Assembly: GCA_963422465.1 (NCBI GenBank)
Contig: OY730173.1
Location: 1,674,001-1,738,000, forward strand
Direction of reading: 5' to 3'
Length of the DNA: 64,000 nt
Origin: Lichina pygmaea
Lineage: Eukaryota > Ascomycota > Lichinomycetes > Lichinales > Lichinaceae
The notes under the pieces were generated by a model. It did not search any database. It was not told where the DNA came from and saw nothing but the letters and a program-made list of their open reading frames with translations. Below, piece after piece: positions 35,534 through 45,700 of the stretch; within the stretch, counting starts at the first letter, position 1; the number at the start of each line of letters is the position of its first letter. The position numbers and the translations under genes were made by a program.

Positions 35534-36054
35534 TGTTGCGGTCTGTACCGTGCTGTCCTAACTGAGTATAGGATTAAGGGCGAGATGCGGAAGGCGGGTT
35601 GGTTCTCGCAGGAGAGGAGTGTCAAGGAGTGCGAAGGGGTTTGGTGGAATGTGGTGGTGGTGACACCTGATCAATAGCTTCATACAAAAGGATTGTATTG
35701 AAGTAGATCTAGTTGTCTGGATCACAACATGAGTTGAAGACGATCGTTCCATAAGGGAACTATCGCCGGACTATATAGTGCTCAGTCCGTGAGCTCAGTG
35801 AGCTCTGCTCACTTTGCTCACTCGGTGAGATCAGTGAGCTCTGCTCACTTTGCTCACTGTTCATGCATGCTGTGGCGAGCTGGGCAAGCTCTGCTCACTT
35901 TGCTCACGCATATGCATGCTGCGGCGAGCAACCCCTGGTCGGTCTCGCCGGTCACGTGACTGCTTCCCGTGTTATGCGGCCTGGTACTTCCGTCCAGTAT
36001 CCTGTCTGCTGCTTTCTGTAAGTATAAAGACTGTGTTCCTCCTGGGTCGTAACA
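35534..36054 (-). repeat. 5' LTR of the Gypsy element
   Basis: 521 bp with the same termini as the partner. It carries one extra roughly 36-bp unit of the GAGCTCTGCTCACTTTGCTCAC repeat. TTGGT lies immediately to its right. Confidence 0.92.
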
Positions 36055-36058
36055 TTGG

Positions 36059-36168
36059 TGTCAGGAGCTAGTTGCCTGACTGGGTGCTTAGTCAGTTAGA
36101 TCCTGACTAGGCAGGCAGGTGCAGCCACACTTATCTATCGCTAGTATGGAGATGTCAGGCACTAAGCC
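36059..36168 (+). mobile_element. 172-bp LTR-like element, copy B (partial)
   Basis: It matches the first about 110 bp of copy A (GTCAGGAGCTAGTTGCCTGA through GGCACTAAGCCC), then stops where the next LTR-like sequence begins. Its first base lies within the Gypsy target duplication. The Gypsy element therefore inserted exactly at the left edge of this copy, which originally followed the 112-bp array. Confidence 0.75.
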
Positions 36169-36506
36169 CTGTAAGGCCTGTTTCAACACAGGCTTACAAC
36201 AGGGGCTCACAAAGTGATCACCTGACCAGGCGCGGCTCGAGAGCCGCCGAAAGCCACACACAGGCCTTCAAAGACTGGCGCGAGCCGCCGATTGGCCAGA
36301 TAAGAGCCGCACCACGATAGCTGACTGACATCAACTTGACTCCTGAACAGGAGGCCAAAGCACAGGGAAGGGGGCTTATGGCTGTGGTTGGGGACATCAG
36401 CTAGAGCTATAAGAGAGAGGTAGCTGGCCTCTCTAGGAGGCCAGCGAACAATTCGATCATTGTTCAAACATTCATCTTGACACGCTGCTGGAGCAAGACC
36501 CGCCCT
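36169..36506 (+). mobile_element. Probable solo LTR, 338 bp
   Basis: It begins TGTAAGGCCTG and ends CGCCCTTACA, with a 6-bp terminal inversion. A TATAAGAGAGAGG promoter-like string lies near 36410. No clear target duplication is visible and copy B of the 172-bp element does not resume on the right, so the left junction may be a rearrangement. It is an LTR fossil of unknown family. Confidence 0.5.
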
Positions 36507-36654
36507 TACAACTAGCTTTCCTTAGTATGGAACTGACTTCATCTGATGTTTTTGATAGCACCCGATGGCGTAAATAACAGTTTTTTTTACTTTGGTGTCC
36601 CGGGCGTCCTGGGCACCCTACACCACAGACGTAAATTCTGTTTTTGCTGATGAG

Positions 36655-36989
36655 TCTTTTCTACCAGACACTACATGTCACGCGGTGCCGTACGGAGTAG
36701 GCTAAAGCGGAACCGAGCCAAAAGACTACTATGTCTGGGCTTAGTGCCTGACATCTCCGTACTAGCGATAGATAAGTGCGGCTGCACCCGCCTGCCTAGT
36801 CAGGATCTAACTGACTAAGCGCCCGGTCGGGCAACTAGCTCCTGACACTACAAGATTTCTTTTACTACATCTTCTAGTCACCTCTGTCTTCAGTTTTTAT
36901 CTTTTTAAAGGTTTTCTGAAGAAGTTCACTATTACCTAGAAGATCTGCATGGCTGTAAAGCTACTATCAGTGTAAGAACCAAAAAAAAA
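36655..36989 (+). mobile_element. 5'-truncated LINE fragment (3' UTR only)
   Basis: TTTTCTACCAGACACTACA (to 36675) continues after the inserted 172-bp element as AGATTTCTTTTACTACATC. It then runs through TTTTCTGAAGAAGTTCACTA and CTGCATGGCTGTAAAGCTAC to GTGTAAGAACC plus an A-tail. The same sequence is the 3' end of both LINEs at 57.6 and 63.1 kb. This is a dead-on-arrival copy with its 3' end to the right. Confidence 0.8.
36676..36847 (-). mobile_element. 172-bp LTR-like element, copy C
   Basis: A complete inverted copy, TGTCACGCGG to CTCCTGACA as read on the plus strand. It is flanked by the perfect 5-bp duplication CTACA (36671-36675 and 36848-36852). It is inserted into the LINE 3' fragment, so it is younger than that fragment. 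Confidence 0.88.
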
Positions 36990-37048
36990 TTCTCTTATTT
37001 CAAGATGATAGGCTCTGAGTTGTGTTATATATTTGGGCCTTCTCGGTA

Positions 37049-39090
37049 TTGATTGATTGATTGATTGAATTCCTACACCGTTCTAGCTCTAGTGTATCTA
37101 GGCTATGCCGGGTCAACTATAGAATTAGGCTAGGAAAACTCCAAAAAGTAAAAAACCTCTCCCTGCAGCACCTAAGGCAGTGCTATCCTGTCGAGTAATC
37201 TGTGAAACATGGGGGAGTGACTGGCTAGTAGCCAGTCTCCAGCTGCTCCTAAGCCCAGGAGAACTGCGGAAGGACACCGTGGCGTAGGATCCACGAGGTG
37301 AGGGCGGCGGCGGGCCGTGGGCGCGAAATCATCACCTGGTAGTCAGTAGTGGCAGCCGCGGTGTATAAACTGCGGCGTGCTCGCTGCAGCCGTGGGCAGT
37401 CTAGGATGACGTGCTTGGCAGTCTCCCACTGTGCCCCGCAGCTGCAGACAGGCGTCGGAAAGCCAGGGACTCGACGCTTGCAAAGAAAGGCAGCCAGCCC
37501 GAACTTACCTGTACGTATCTGCGTTAAGGTACTGCTCTGCGCTTTGGAGAGGCCAGCTCGGAGCCGGAGAGTTGCCCGGTATGGCATCTTATCCGGCTTC
37601 CAATTATCACCACCTCCGGGGTCTGGGTCAAGCAGTTGCACCTGCGGTTGGGGCCCCCCGTGGAGCTTGTGCCATCGTTCCCAGCACCATTGTTCCGACA
37701 GCAGGCGGGTTTGCCAAACCGTCCGTGGGGGAGTGCCCGGGGGTGGGGTGGCTGCAGGGTGGCTGTCGGCCCACGGGGGCAGGCCGAGGCAGCCCTTGGT
37801 GGACTCCAGTGCCCGCTGGGGCCAGAGAATTAATTTGGCCCAGCGGTGCCGCGCTTGGCCAGGTGAGATATAGGCTCGACGGCGTCGGCCCGGGCGCTGG
37901 GCAAGTTGGCGCTTGAGCCGCTCGCAGGCCTCCTGGATCTCCGCCTGGACTCCGGAGGCTTCCATCCGGACGCGTGCCTGTAGTTGTAGCCGTGCCATGT
38001 GAGCCCGGAGTGGTGGGACTGCCACCTCGCTCTCCAGTTGTTTCCGGCTGGTAGCCCTGAAGCCACCGGTGACTGCTCGGAGGCAGCGATGTTGCTGTTG
38101 TTCCAGGACATCGCCGATCCAGTGTCGGTGCGCTGGCCTCAGGAGGCCATCCAACGGGGTCCACACCGTCACTCCGTAGGTGATAACCGGGCGCACCACT
38201 GTGTTGTAGACCAGCCTCGCTTTGTCAAAGGTGGCTCCCCAGGTGGACCCCGTGATGGCGGAGAGAGCTCGGCTCTGCTGCGTCGCCCGTTCTGCCGTGT
38301 GTTTCACGTGAGATCCCCAGCGGAGCTTCGAGTCCAGCGCAATGCCGAGTATGCGGAGGGTCGGCTGTGGGGCCTTGGTGATGCCCTCCAGGCTGACTCC
38401 CGCGGCCATGTTAAACCTCTTTGGCGATCGAGTCAGGTGCATCAGTTCGTACTTGTGCGGGGCGAAGGTGGCTCCGTGGCGGTGGGCCCAGGTGATGCAG
38501 CCGCGGTGTACGTGCTCGAGGACCCGGCAGTTGCTCTCTGTGCTGCTGCCAGCAACTAGAATGTTAATATCGTCCACAAAGCCGATGGCCGACACCTTTC
38601 CAGTTCCTCGGGCACAGAAATCCACCAGGTCTTTATTGAAGAATAGGAACAGGATTGGTGAGACCGGGGACCCCTGTGGTATACCCGTGGCCACCTGGTG
38701 GGTGTCGCTTTGCCATCGGCCCAGGACCAGCGAGGTTCTGCGATCTGCCAAGAAGCTGGCTGTCCACTTGAGGAGCGCTGTCGGTACGCGGTCTCGCCGG
38801 AGGATGTGCAGTAGCCGTTGGTGTGATACATTGGGGAAGGCTGCGGCCATGTCCAGGCTGAGCAGTGTGGCCACCTTGTCGCGGCCTTGACCCCACGCTG
38901 TGTGGATCTGTTCCGTCAGCAGCTCCAGGGCCGTGATGGTGTTGCGTTGCCGGCGGCACCCGTGTTGCGCCTGGGGGAGCAGGTTGTAGCGTTCGGCGAT
39001 GTAGCGGATCCTTCTCGGTATTAGATCATGCAAAGCTTTCTTAATGGAAGCAGGCACCTTGGCTCTGCGCAAGTAAAAAGCAGAGCTCTA
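37049..39090 (-). mobile_element. GC-rich LINE, 5'-truncated, ORF2 reverse transcriptase
   Basis: Non-LTR retrotransposon on the minus strand. The frame 39072..37249 (607 codons) is uninterrupted. It has the RT motifs LLSLDMAAAFPNVSHQRLL, TGIPQGSPVSPILFLFF and the active-site box GFVDDINILV. It also has a thumb region and the C-terminal cysteine motif CSCGAQWETAKHVILDCP. The endonuclease and the N-terminal RT part are missing, so the copy is 5'-truncated near 39090. The 3' flank ends with a (TCAA)n-type tail (about 37049-37066 on the plus strand reads ATTGATTGATTGATTG). Its high GC and intact frame contrast with the AT-richer LINEs further right, so it is a different family. The clade is probably Tad1- or I-like, not proven. 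Confidence 0.85.
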
Positions 39091-39784
39091 TTCTCTGTTA
39101 AGGGTTACATAGCAGAGGTTGTTACTGGCACAACTAAAACACCAGAAAAGTCGCTGTGCTGAGGTATGGTGACAGGAGGCAACACATGCCGAAATTATGT
39201 ACTGGACCTTTGTATGGCTGCATCATAAATTGTTAACAGCAGAACTAGCCCTTGCCCTCGCCTTTACCTTACTAATCACACTGACTGGCCGAAGGCCGGC
39301 TGATCACTTGTCTGTTGGAAGAGAGGGCAGTCGTCATGGAATGATCATTTGACCAGCAACCCCGTGACTGATCTAGTACGACTACGAGTTGTGGGCAAAA
39401 ATCTTCATGGAAGGGAGAGAACTGCTCATTCTAGTCGCCTGTGCAGTTTCCAGCAGAATCAGTCTATCTAGGAGCCAGCCTGAGCACTCTATGACGACCT
39501 GAGCGATGGCGACAGACCTGGAATAGCAGCAGCTGCGGTAGCAAGCAGACCGTCAGGCCTCGACGTCACCTACTTCTTCTGTCGGGTCAGCAAAATCTAC
39601 GGCGCCAGACCACGTTACAGCTTTGGAGCTACTCTAGTCTGTTCAGCAGCAACTTTAGCAAATGCACACCTATCTATGTTAGGATCTTGCCCTGACTTCG
39701 CTTCGAACACTTGTCTAATCGTGTTGATAGGATATCTACCCGGTTGCGGTCTTGTTTGAATCTTGTTGAGCAAGAGTGGTGACC
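39091..39784. other. Upstream region of the giant DUF3638 gene
   Basis: About 690 bp with no recognised gene or repeat. It presumably contains the promoter of the gene at 39785. No TATA box stands out. Confidence 0.5.
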
Positions 39785-42700
39785 ATGGCCTTGGTCGAGT
39801 CAGTGTTCAACCATGTGGTCCTGCCACCTAGGCTGCCCGGACAGCTGGATACAGACATTGAGGGAATTGAAGAGAGCGTACTGACGCGCCTCATACGTGC
39901 GTGCGATACCCTCGGCAAGTTTGCCAGCCAAGACTATGCGGAAACGTGGACTCGTCTTCGTCACTCTCTTCGCATTTGCCTTAACCTAAATCGAGGACGC
40001 CTTGAGAAGGCATCACTGATGGAGAACTTCCGCTGTCTCCAACCAAAGGATATCCTTATCCTGTTTGTAGTGGAACAGAATGCGGCGCTCCTGATTCGAC
40101 GTCATGTCAGGTAGGTACCACAACTCAAGAGACTTCCTACAAAGACTCGGACTAATGCAAACAATGTAGTGATGGCGTGGATACTGTCATCTTCGAGGTC
40201 TTCGAGGCGTCACCTTCTTCCGAACATGTTCTTGCTGCCGCGAACGCACTCCAGTGGGACTTCCCTGGCCGCGCTGCCGAGATCTCTTTGGACGAATTTC
40301 TCAACGAATCGTTTCAGGAGAGTCTGGCCACCTTGCTTGAACAAGCGAGTGTAGAGTCACTGAAGCGTTTCGAGGCACGTTCTGTCAAGGCAAAAGCTTC
40401 CGTGGTCGAGACTCGGGATACCACGGACCCGGCCCTGGTCACGCAGATGCTCATGCCTTTGCTTGAGGCAATGGGGTCCTCCGTTGACGTTCCCATGTTA
40501 CGAAAGCGAGTGCGGGATGATATCAATATACGAAACGCAGAGATTCCGTGGAGAAGACTGCCGTTTTGGCTGGTCCTCCGTGTTGCGACTCAACGTCAGC
40601 TCTGCCTGGTCCTTGGAGGCGACGTTGGACGAGCGTGCTACAAATTCCTCATGTGCACTCTGCTCGCTCAGCTCCTCGAGGATAGTGCCGGCCAGCTTGC
40701 TCCGGAGCTGACAATCATGCTCAAAGCCAAGCTATGCCGCCGTCTTGCAAAGTTGGAAATGGACAAGACTCAGACCTCTTCGGCCTCGAGTGTCTACAAG
40801 CAGCTCTTTGCCTTCGTCGGTCCGTTCGCCAAGGAGATAACTGAAAAGGCTACAGAACAGGTTGCATCAGCCTGGGCTAACTTGAAGAGAACAATCACGC
40901 GGCCGATCCCTAAGCTCCCGTTTCGTGCCGATGAGCAGGCTCATCACCTGTCGCTCCCAAACAGCGAAAAATACTTTTTGAGTCTTCTCACCGTGCCTCA
41001 TGCACAAAGGGGATATTCGGCGTCGCTGCATACCCCTCCCCCGGGCGATAGCGGGACGGAGGAAGTGAAACGTTTCGCGGATCGCTACTTCAACTTGGCC
41101 CGAATGGAGAGGAAGATAGAGCTGGAACGACCATCGGCACCTCCGTCTGTGGCAGATTGCCAGGCTCGTTGCCGTGAACTTGCAAAGTCAATTGCTGATT
41201 TTTTCACCGCGGTCGGGAGCGCTTATGACGCCAACCCAGAGCAGATGAGCATCTTCATTTTGGGTCTCTTTGATCTATGGATCCGAATGGACAGATGCGC
41301 TGTCACAGCTTGCCCTCTTCTCCGGGAGTACCACCCGGTATTCAGCCCCGAACTCCTGGATGTTTTGCACCTCCCTACGTTGTCGGACATGCGGCGCCTC
41401 CGAGAGTTCCAGAACTACCTTCGGGACAGATGTAGGAACTGTCAGTCAAGTCACAAGACAATATTCAGCGAACCCAATAAGGACTGCTTCGCCGTGCGAT
41501 ATCTGGAGCAGTCTACTCGGCTGCGCAACCTGCGCCAGCAGATCGAGCATGCCTCGGATCGATCACGCGAAACGAAAAAATCGGAATGGGAGAAAGCTTG
41601 CCAAAAATACGATGATCTCAGTCAGAAGATCGCCGATGGTACTTGTGTATGCTCGTTCTATCCCGATGGATCTCGCAACGTTAAGGGATGCCAAAAGTGC
41701 TGGCATTGGCGGTGCCAGAAGCGAATGAAGATCACCATCCACGAAGATTTTCTCCCTGAAGACAGTGCTCAAAAGGCCGCAATACTACTTGAGCTTGACA
41801 TACCAAGTTACCTGGCAGCGTATCGGGACACAACGTGGAGAATACTCAACGATCTGGGACATCCTAGCAAGCCTGGGAACTCTTCACCACCTGTCACAAT
41901 GCTGAAAGACTGCTCACAGCTTCAAGGCTACATGAAATCGACTATGAACAGTGTGTCACTTGCATCGACGAAGAAATCCTTTCTCAGGACTCATTACAAG
42001 GCGATCAGAATGAAGGTCAAGCTAACCAACATTCTCTTGCCGCTGGGCCCGTACTTTTCGTATTATGATGTCAAGTCTGGAACATGGTTGAAGGACCAGA
42101 ACAGACCACTGACATTTCAGCATCTCTGTGGAATCCATGTTCCACGCAGTCTCCAATCCTCGGTCATTCGGCTATCAGCTCATCCCGCTCCCGACACCAA
42201 TGGGCCATCGTCCTACGAGATCGTGGCCAACCAAACCAAGTGTCCGCCGGAAATGTTCAGCCACGAGTTCATGGCCTATCAAAGATTGCTCTCGGGGAAA
42301 ACTCGACGGTGGCTGACCATGCTCGTGGAACTAGGTGCCTCAAACATAAACTTCAGCACCGAGGACACCATGTTCGTCTTTAGTCAACTCGCCGTGCAAG
42401 CGGGGCCGGCACAAAACGCAAGCGACCCTCTACGGGACGCTCATTTGGTCTTTCGGGAACAGTCCTTTTGCCAGCGTCTGGCGGAACAGATTGAGAATCG
42501 TCTTCACAACATCACCTCAAACTGGCGTGAGATGCATTGCATGGAGATACTCATCACTCTCAGCATTCGACTGTTCACCTTGACTTCTGGCCCAGATCAC
42601 CAATCGGCAGAGAAACTACTCAAGGTCGCGCGTGCGACCACTCTGCAGTGGATCTCTCGTCTTCGCGACGAGGTCAGATATGCCGCCGAGGCCGATTCAG

Positions 42701-45700
42701 CGGAGCGGGCCGCAAGGTACGGATTCTGGGCTGCGCTGCTCTGTCGAAGGACCTTTACTGTCATGACAGAATCGGATTCGGCCATGAGTGCCGATGAACT
42801 CTGTTCATTTGTTCAGGGCTCTATGGCCTTGCAGGAGAACCTTGTCGTAGACCTTGCAAAGCTATCCCAGACTCTGAAGAGCATGTTGGTTCGAGATATG
42901 AAGATGGCGTATCAGATCCGGTCACTCATCCGACACTCTATACAATCTAATCCCGACAGCTTAGGAGCTGCGATCAACCAAGCCTGGTCTGATTCTGCCA
43001 CTTTCACTCGGAGAACTTACGCTCCTTGGCAGTTCATTTCCTCCGCCAATGACGGATGGGTCACGTCGACCATTACCAGTATGGTAAACGAGCTCGTCAT
43101 CTCTCAGGTAGTCCACTACAACTTCATTGAGGGATATCTCTTGGTCGACGGGAAACCACTGGGAAAGCTGCCACGAGACATAAGAGAATCAGAGGACGTC
43201 AAGGAGCTATTCGGAGACCAGCACCTTCTGACATTTCCTTCATCACTTGGCGGCATGAGCCACGTCATGGCCACTCGCATACGCGGGCATGAGATCCATT
43301 TTGGCCTTCGTGGAAAGAGCACGGTCATTCGAGCCATCACCCGGGATGGTCTCCTTGAGTATATTCCTCGAAGGGTGTTCATGGACGACCACAGCTCTGA
43401 TCTACCCTTGGCTCTCATCGACAACTGTGTGCACTGGTTCAATATCCATTCAAAACACTTGGAGATCAGAAGGAAACCTACCATGTGGAAGACGAAGCAG
43501 AGTGACTGGATTCTAGATCTCCCCAATCGCTTGGCGCGACGAAATAGGGTGTTTCTGATCGATCCCCACTCGGAGGTTTGCAAATGGGTGGCAGGGATCT
43601 TCCGCCACTTCGAGGATCCCGAGCGATTAACTGTCTTTCAGCCAGTGGTGGGCCGCCTTTCTGTTGAGCTGCGGCATCTTGAACTGTCTTTCTTCGTCAA
43701 CAGGAGCGGCCTCCTTGAGTGTCGAGAGCTGCGCGCAGAAATCGATCCTAACCAGGACGCGGGCACACTTTACGGCTTCGAGAGCAAAATCGTGCTGCGT
43801 GATGTAGCCAATATCGATCAGCGAAGCATAATCACCGGGCTAGGACAGCTCAGCTACAAGCGTCATGGTATGCACGTCGCGGTTCGGACTCGCAGTGGCA
43901 ACGAATATGGCCGGTTCGGAATCGACGATGTTTTTGGACGATTGACATGTCCGCCTGAGCCGAGAATATTGTACTCCAAGGCTCAGTTCCATGCATTCAC
44001 GTCATTCGTTTTGGCAGACCCTCTCACCGGGCGTACTGGCACTGAGGAAGCTCTTCACACGCTCCGATCGGGCTACTGTCAGCCCTGGACGCCGTTGAGC
44101 GACAGTTCTGCCTCGATTCTCAAAAGAATCAAGAGCTTAAGTCCGGCTCGAGAGTATTACCCCAGGGACCAAAAATGTCTGCAGACTGTTATTTGGGATC
44201 CGAATCTGACTGTGGCCATTCAACACGATATCTATGAAACCCTTGTTCAAGAGATATTGGCCAAGTCAGACCGGCTCCGGATTTTTGCTGCTCACCATCA
44301 GGAAACCATGAACTTTGACACCGAGATCCCCTCGCACCTCCGACAGCGTGGCAAGATTCGTCGCCTTCTTTACGAGCGCAGTGGTTCCGATTCGGACAGA
44401 CTGCCAACTGAGAAGGATATGGTTTACAAACCAAGAGATCGCCACGCTAGTTTACCCCAAGCCACCAATGTCTACCAAATCACAAGACTTGTTCGCGAGC
44501 GACCGTTCTGTATCCGAATGACAAGGGACCTGGCATCGATTCTTGGTCACTGGAAGTCGATCGGCGGATTCCATGACACGTCGGAGAGCCCCTCGAGCTG
44601 TCTAAGTGGCTTGATTGAGAACAATATCAGCGAACAATGGGGTAGTCTCGTGGACCTTTGCCGACGTACCGATGCTCGGAATTCGTATCTATTGATATTT
44701 CGACTAGGTCTCTTGTCCTTTGGAACAGATCCTGACATATCCGCGATCAAGTCGCTAGCTGCTTTCGGCTGTCTAGACGAGTTGAAAGTCTTGCAGCCGC
44801 CAGCCGTTTCTTCGTTTGTGGGTTTCAAGCTGGATGAATCTCCAACGCTGGAGTCGCTCTTGAACATCATCGCAGCCAACTACCCCAGTCTCAAGACGAA
44901 CAAAAAACAGAGCAAGGCACAGCAAGATTTAGCTCAAGAGAAGTATCGGACTCGGTGTGAGGATGAAGGCAGACGCCTCGCGCACTTTCTGTTGGAGCAA
45001 TGGCCCAGTTCGAAACCATCGGCAAAGGAATTTGATTTGGCCGTTATTGATGTCAAGCTGGCGTTGGATAGGACCCTCCCGGAGTGGCAACGCCTCCTTC
45101 AGAATATGGAGCTTTCGAACTATGTCGACAAAGCTCAGAAGATCCTGGATCGCCACAAAGGTGCAGTAGACATGTCTGTGGTGCGAACTTGGAATGCGAA
45201 GCCTAGAGTTTTCTTGGAGTCTAACCGTGGTGCTGTCATCCCATCACTTTCTGGAGATCTCGTAGTCAAATACGGGACTCTTCCTTGGGATCGCTCGTCG
45301 TCCCAACACGAGTTGCTTCCGAATAAGAACGTATCACGAAATGGACATTCATCCAAGGAACAGAATGATATTCCTCGTGCCATGTGTCGACCCAAAGAGG
45401 TTGTCGAACTGGGTATAATCCTGGATTCATTTGCCAGAAGCTCAAACGTCCTACGGCAACATTACGGAGACGACCTGAACAAGAGTCTTACAGCTTTGGA
45501 GAAAGTCAGCAACCTGCCCCAAGTTCAGAACATGCCACCAGACGTCAATGTTGTCAAAGAGATCATCCGGAGGGCTCGGTTGGCTCTAGTTGAGCAGCTA
45601 GACCGCATTCGGAGTGCGCTCTCCGCCGAGGATGATCGCTTTCAATGGCTTCAACTGGGTAGCCTATGGCCATGCACCAGTCCGGTGAGACTTCTCGAGC

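Larger units (their letters stand above)
29768..36054 (-). mobile_element. Ty3/Gypsy chromovirus, full length, broken
   Basis: Fossil LTR retrotransposon on the minus strand, 6,287 bp, with LTRs at both ends (29768-30252 and 35534-36054). It is flanked by the perfect 5-bp duplication TTGGT (29763-29767 and 36055-36059). Parts are in normal order: gag with a CCHC knuckle near 34.7-35.5 kb, protease near 33.5-33.8 kb, reverse transcriptase about 32.6-33.4 kb, RNase H about 32.05-32.4 kb, integrase about 31.3-31.9 kb. A chromodomain at about 30.7-30.9 kb defines a chromovirus. A polypurine tract sits next to the left LTR. It is broken, with roughly ten interruptions. The LTRs differ by about a dozen transitions plus one repeat-length difference. 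That suggests a fairly young insertion, unless a mutation process inflated the count. Confidence 0.93.
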
